A DNA stretch of 64,000 nt, from NCBI GenBank assembly GCA_963576725.1, contig OY755243.1, forward strand, positions 42,145,243 through 42,209,242. The letters are read 5' to 3'. Position numbers and translations under genes: made by a program. Positions 58,563-64,000 of this stretch are shown here, one piece after another (the stretch's first letter is position 1; each line of letters begins with the position of its first letter). Source of the stretch: Azorinus chamasolen (Eukaryota; Mollusca; Bivalvia; Cardiida; Solecurtidae). Below the pieces are notes generated by a model, which was not told the DNA's origin, did not search any database, and saw only the letters and a program-made list of their open reading frames with translations.

Positions 58563-60048
58563 CTGGAAAGAGAAAGTTAATCTATCCTGAATTATATTTG
58601 TTAACGTTTTCAAAATGTGTGAAAGTCGTCGACATTGCGCAATACCTTTTGAAAGCACATCATACTTTATAGTATATTGCATAGCATATAGAGAGTCTGT
58701 TGTGTGTACATGTAATTAAACAAGTACCCTAATACAATAAACATTCCTACAACGACCACTCAAAAGCACTGTAATTCTGCAGTTTTAATATAAGTGGCAA
58801 CTTAGCCGTTTACTCCACAGACAGGCTACGCATTTTAATGTATTTGCAGAGTAGACCTAGATCAGATGGCTCCTGTAGGAAGTATATAGATCTACTTCAA
58901 CGGTCTCTGCAATACAAAACATTGTATGTTCATAATAAAACATTGTTCATAAGCTTTAATACAATGAAGATAATTAATATTCAGTATTTCATTATTTCAT
59001 TCATGAGTATGGAAAGGGTTAATGCATGACAGAAGTACATGCATAAAAGGAACACGAGATCATTGATATTTCTTAAGTTTAAGTACCCTACATCAACTAA
59101 CAAATCAGTCACTGCAGAGAGATTCTACTGTTAGACCATATTTGGATATATTAAAAGTTTACTTAAAGGCTCCTAAAATATCAAGGACGAGAACAATCTG
59201 GCAAGAAAAACATTGTCAACTCAGAGTTTCCAGCCATATTTCCCACGTTTGAATCTATTGCCAAACATTGATATGTATATTATTGAAAAACGTTACTAAT
59301 AGAACAACTTGTGGTAATGGTAATGTTAAAGCATACGCGTGTGTTTCATGAAAGTAAATTTTAAACATCAAACACCGATGTGTGCCTTTAATGTTCTGGT
59401 GGTCTCTGAACAGTGGTAAACTGTCATCTAAAGTATGAACGAAAGTTCCGGCGACAATTATGTTCATCAGCCCTGGTGTGTGTAATGCTCCACCATACCA
59501 GATGTTACTGCATTCATTGCAATGTGTTATTTTATTTCTTTGTTTGCTGTTCTTCATAGTGATATTTACAATAGAACTCCACTAAAATACTCAATGAATG
59601 AACAAGGGTGTCTTTAACAACAGGTGTTTGCTTAATGCAAGATCAAAGTAATGCATAAAGCACGAAGCTACCGTGCTAATTCGACCCAGAATTAAATCGT
59701 TTTGGTGGTCGCATTAGATGCTTTTTTACTGTATATTATTTATTGTTATCACTGCAGCGTATGGACAACGTTCGTTTCACTTATGCATTGTCATCCATCA
59801 GACTAAAAAAAAAAATCCTATAAAATCAATAATATGTTATCCATTTTCGGCTATAATGTATAGCTATAAAACATCCACATTTTTGGCTATATATAGTTAT
59901 AAAATAGCCTACATGCCAGTTCCCTTCGAATTAGCTGTAGTCAAAAGGTTTCGATTGTTCTAGAAAACCTTTGATCGGGGTCTTCAATCAATGATTTCTA
60001 TTTCCGTTTGGTAGATTTGGTCGTTTAAGTGTGTGACTCTATTTATAT

Positions 60049-60482
60049 TTAACCCTTTACCCATTATATTCACTTTTAACGCATTTACAGTGTAGATCCA
60101 GATCAGACCGGTCCTGTAGTAACCGTCAAATCAGAGTCTGAGTCCATGCTTATAAAGATTTTTAGTTGAGTCTGAGTTCGTTCTCAAGCTTTTGATTGGT
60201 CAGATTTGAGTTCTCAAGCTTTTCATTGGTCAGATTTGAGCCAGAGGCTCAAATCTGACCAATCAAAAACTTGAGAACGAACTCAGACTCAACTATAAAG
60301 GCTTTATAAGCATGGGCCCTATTCTGTTTGCATATGAAATTATATACATGTAGGTCTGATTTTACATTTTTTGACATGACCGAAACAAATTTGTGTTCAT
60401 GAATATACCATTGTAAAACTCAGCTGATAAATATTGATGACGTCATTATGTTTACATGAAAATTCATGGGGTAAAGCGTTAA
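60049..60482 (+). mobile_element. MITE family B split by a family C palindrome
   Basis: Family B ends (TTAACCCTTTACCCATTATA ... CATGGGGTAAAGCGTTAA) surround the palindrome 60140-60318. The left hairpin arm GTAGATCCAGATCAGACCGG and right arm TATTCTGTTTGCATATG lie on either side. Family B right half has CATGAATATACCATTG and TGATGACGTCATTATG. Confidence 0.85.
60140..60318. mobile_element. Palindromic element family C
   Basis: Near-perfect palindrome GTCCATGCTTATAAAG ... CTTTATAAGCATGGGCC. Each arm carries TTGAGTCTGAGTTCGTTCTC and two tandem copies of TTGATTGGTCAGATTTGAG on the left against one on the right. Confidence 0.88.
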
Positions 60483-61873
60483 TGAATATCGGACATTGAA
60501 CATTCATCACTCAAACGTTTTGACCTTGTAGACAAATACACATGTATATAGTAAAACGTCTCTACAGCGATATCTGAAAAGCAGAATAAGTGTTGGTCTT
60601 GTGGACATGGGGTAGCTTAATGCAGGGCGAAAGTTATTCAGAAAAGTCACATTTTTCTGCATTTCTCTCATTCTTCATTGAGTAGCCGCCTGCTATAAAG
60701 GACACTCGTATTTATCAACAGTTTTTTTCCACACAGACGCGCCTGTTAACACCTTTGCATACAGAGCAGACCGATATCAGACGTCTGATCAGGGTATGTT
60801 CTGCTTATGAAATGAAATAGACCCGAGTCTGCAGTTTCTGCCATAGCCACATTATCCTTTATTCATTGGCCCTTATAAAAAAAAAAAAGTTTAATGAATA
60901 TTCAAGAACTCATTTATTTTATATGAATATTCGTGAAGTAAAAGGTTAAAACTAAAAGACACTCATGTTTATTTATTAATTGGTCACTATAGACTCGTCT
61001 CGTTGTCTACAATTGCTATACAGTATCCCATAATTCTTCATCACTCTCGACTGTCTAATTCATTACATTGCGGTTTTCGAAAATAATTAAAAGCGTGTAC
61101 ACCATCAATGATTTCTAAATGTTACAAGTTTTCCCCAATGCTGTAGACTACCCACGTACTATGACATGAGTGATGAAAATGCAATTTCATGTTAAACAGT
61201 GGCTAGTGGTTTTGAGTCTGTATCCCGCTAATAAGGATTTGAATAACATTTGCAAACAGCTTGGATCCTGATGAGACGCCGAGTAACTCGAGTAAATCGG
61301 CGTCTCACCAGGAGCCATGTTGTTTGACACACGGATACTAGTTTCTCAAAATCTTGATCGAGCCGGATGTATGCAAAAAAACTGCACTAGATCCATATTG
61401 GAGTGGACATTACTTTTCACAGCGACTTAACGATTGGAGTGTATTTTCTACGCAACACGTTACTTGTATATCGCCGGTGGAGAGTTTGATAAAATGTCAG
61501 TCACTCCGTTCAATACTTTTTGTAGTTTCCTCTCCGAATTTGAATTAAAACCATTAGCGTACATTAATTATGTTTTCTTGCAGATTTAAACGTATTGTTA
61601 CAATTGTATATAATTAACCCGTCATGCTAAGCGCGACCTGACCCACATTTACAAACAGCTTGGATCTAGATGAGACGAGACACTGAACAACTCGGCGTCG
61701 CGTCATTAATTTTTCAAACGTTTGAATGAATCCAAAGTAAGTAAAAACATTACAGCAAGTTAGGGGTTAAGTAACAGGGATTTCAACAGGATAAGGGTTA
61801 ATATGGACCGATAGGAGAAAGGCAATCACAAGATTGATACTATTTGTTGAGATGGCCATCTATATAATATATA

Positions 61874-62067
61874 AAGTAGAACCCCTCTAATACGACCACT
61901 TATTGGATAAGCATTTCTGCCTTTATAAGCATGTGGTTGCTTAATGCAGGACGAAAGTTATGCAGAAAGCTCTTTCTGCATAACTTTCGTCCTGCTCTAA
62001 GCTACCACCTGCTTCTGCCATCCAGAATTATGTCCCTTTTTGGTGGTCGCATTAGATGGGTTTTACT
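61874..62067. mobile_element. Palindromic MITE family E
   Basis: Copy with shortened centre AGAAAGCTCTTTCT; ends mutated. Confidence 0.82.
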
Positions 62068-62170
62068 TACTTATATATCTTCTCTCAAGAAAAAATAACA
62101 ATCATTGGGTATATTTCAAAGTCGTCTTCCAAAGTCGTTTCGCACAAGTTGCCTCTACTTTCTATCATGT

Positions 62171-62389
62171 ACAGTGTCCTAAGCGGCAGTTCATTTATTG
62201 AACATAGGACTCTTCAAAAGCAGGTGGCTGCTTAATGCAGGACAAACGTAATGCAGAAAACTCCTATGTGTGTAAACTGTGTTGTTTTTGACCTGCTTTA
62301 AGTTACAACCTGCCTAACGGACCCATATATGGACTCATATATGGACCTCGTTTTGATAGCCGCTTAAGACAGGTTCTATTTAATAAAGC
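62171..62389. mobile_element. MITE family F
   Basis: CAGTGTCCTAAGCGGCAGTT start, AGCCGCTTAAGACAGGTTCT end. The right interior has a small duplication of CATATATGGAC. Confidence 0.75.
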
Positions 62390-62782
62390 AGTCAGTGATA
62401 CTTCTTTTGCATTTAGTCTTTAGAATGCTGAGTATAGTCCCTAGCTCAAACTTGACCTATTTCGTTTTTATAAATATACAATTCGAGCTGACGCCCAGTG
62501 CGCTTTGTCTGGATCATAGTGTTTGCAAATGAAATAATAACAAGTGTCCGTAGCGTGTAAACTTTTGAATACAACAATTAAACCTGCGTTAAGTGATGAC
62601 TCAATGGCCATTTATTTTTATGGCTGCTAAAGACAATTGGCTGCTTTAATATATGTTAAACACATTGGGCATTAATCCTATTGATCATTCCTGAATTATA
62701 AACAACATATTTGGACATTTTTTTTTAATTTTAAAACAATATAGGGATCTACATGTAAGAACATAATTAATATTTCAGCATA

Positions 62783-63038
62783 TTAACCCTTTACCTGGTG
62801 AATATTCAAGCTAGAAGTAATGACACAGTGAATATTAATTAGATGAAATTTTATAATGGCATCTGAATAGAGGATTTTTTAGTATTGGTAGAAACTGTAG
62901 AATCAGAAATATAATTTTAAAAGTTCATAAGCTAACAGAGCAGATCATGATCTGACGGCTGTTACAGGAGCCGTCAGATCTGGATATATTCTGTTTGTAA
63001 ATGGCGTGAAGATGAGTTTATATGAAGTAAAGGGTTAA
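62783..63038 (-). mobile_element. MITE family B, reverse, full length
   Basis: TTAACCCTTTACCTGGTGAA to GAAGTAAAGGGTTAA, 256 bp, with GTAATGACACAGTGAATATT and AACTGTAGAATCAGA blocks typical of family B. Hairpin GACGGCTGTTACAGGAGCCG. Confidence 0.88.
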
Positions 63039-63801
63039 TGCCACTTGCTTTCCTTTTTATTCTTTCAAGACTTTGAGTCAAATCGTAATAAAATATGAAC
63101 ATCTGCGTGTACTTATGGACCATGTCTAGACAACTAGGTGTAACTGGACGAAACAATGATTAAGTTTTTAACTATTAACCTAACGAATGTTTATGTAAGA
63201 AGTAATGACATCATGGATATTAATTAGAGAAATTATATAATCACATCTATATTATTCTATAAGCAAACGCAGCATACTCTAATCAGATGAATACGCCATT
63301 TTTGGGTCTGTTTGCAATTTTAAATTAGACTGACGTAATAGAAAATAATAATAAGACCCTAAGCAAATAGCTATGATCTGTCTGATCTGGGTCTGCACTA
63401 TTTGCCCCAATACTTATGGTAAGTAAAGTAACTTTGGTTTACTGGACGTCTCGCCAGAATCCTAATAATTTACGAATATTTAGGCACTTTGCATATTTGC
63501 TATGTTTACTTGTGGAATAATATATATGTGATTATACAGTTTCTGACACGAGTTAACATTGATTATCCTTTCTTCATGTTCTGTTATAAAAAAAAAACGC
63601 TAATTAAAATGCATCCTATATATTTATTAGTAATGGACTGAGCCGTTTACTTCCTCAGTACGTGTCATATAATAGACATTTTTGCAGTTGGTTACACAAG
63701 CTCAGGTACAACTACATTAAGAGCATATTAATATGTCAACGGTGATTTTTATACGGAAATAAACATGATGCATCTTAACCTCATTTAGAAATGTTCGGTT
63801 T

Positions 63802-63908
63802 TTAACCCTTTACTGCATAAATACGAATTGTTACGCCTTTGCAAACAGAGTAGACCCATTCATGATGTCATTATTTCTTACATGAATATTCAAAGAGTAA
63901 ATGGTTAA
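63802..63908 (+). mobile_element. MITE family B, internally deleted
   Basis: 107 bp: left end through GAGTAGACCC, then jumps to TTCATGATGTCATTATTTCT and the right end TTAA. Confidence 0.85.
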
Positions 63909-64000
63909 CCTAGTTCGTGTATTAAAATATGAAAAATATTTAACACTGAAAATCATTTAGTGCTAGGCACTATAGTTTGCCCATTTTCATATATTAAACT

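Larger units (their letters stand above)
58600..64000. other. Repeat-rich stretch, possible introns of the 58.4 kb gene
   Basis: Family B, E, F and J copies plus AT-rich filler. A 100-codon frame at 59255-59557 (-) includes GLMNIIVAGTFVHTLDDSL but lacks convincing splice sites or known similarity. No other exon was recognised. Confidence 0.5.

Noticed and set aside
59255..59557. 100-codon frame on - with GLMNIIVAGTFVHTLDDSL
   Set aside because: It looks somewhat protein-like, but no good donor follows and no family is recognised; kept only as a note in the region entry.

Overview
Eukaryotic nuclear DNA, AT-rich, about 36% GC by eye. It has small exons with GT-AG introns and an extreme density of short non-autonomous DNA transposons. 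The gene content and the repeat style (tRNA-headed SINE, LINE 3' tails, hundreds of bases of hairpin MITEs per kb) suggest a lophotrochozoan, most likely a bivalve mollusc. The species cannot be fixed from the sequence alone.

Two complete gene models can be assembled exon by exon, with matching codon phase at every junction. (1) On the + strand, 16256-34902, eleven exons encode a 510-residue secreted pancreatic-type triacylglycerol lipase: signal peptide, alpha/beta-hydrolase domain with Ser-Asp-His triad and disulfide-bounded lid, then a C-terminal PLAT/C2-like domain. (2) On the - strand, 45216-35736, seven exons encode a 239-residue calbindin-like protein with six EF-hand-like segments. 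The two genes are convergent, with their stops 0.83 kb apart. A third - strand gene contributes a terminal exon at 58422-58562 (product not recognised). A possible coding fragment lies at 46103-46353 (-).

Layout: 1-16.2 kb is intergenic and packed with MITEs, with an AT-rich tandem array (3.23-3.78 kb) and short tandem arrays. 16.2-34.9 kb is the lipase gene, whose introns hold MITEs, LINE tails, a TIR element (22.8-23.5 kb) and a G-rich minisatellite (28.3-29.1 kb). 35-45.2 kb is the EF-hand gene, whose introns hold a PIF/Harbinger transposase remnant and a foldback element with minisatellite arms (40.59-41.86 kb). 45.2-64 kb is mainly repeats, with a SINE, a perfect 137-bp palindrome and an HSE-like minisatellite.

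The main unifying observation concerns the MITEs. Several families with TTAA/CCC termini (piggyBac-like) share one internal hairpin built around GCAAACAG...GTAGACC.GATCAGA. The stem is near-perfect, but at one fixed place the left arm reads CCAGATC and the right arm, reverse-complemented, reads CCTGATC. Other families are near-complete palindromes with pogo/Tigger-like CAGTAAAACC ends and TA target duplications. Several of these sit within about 35 bp of lipase exon borders, and two supply or lie beside splice acceptor tracts.
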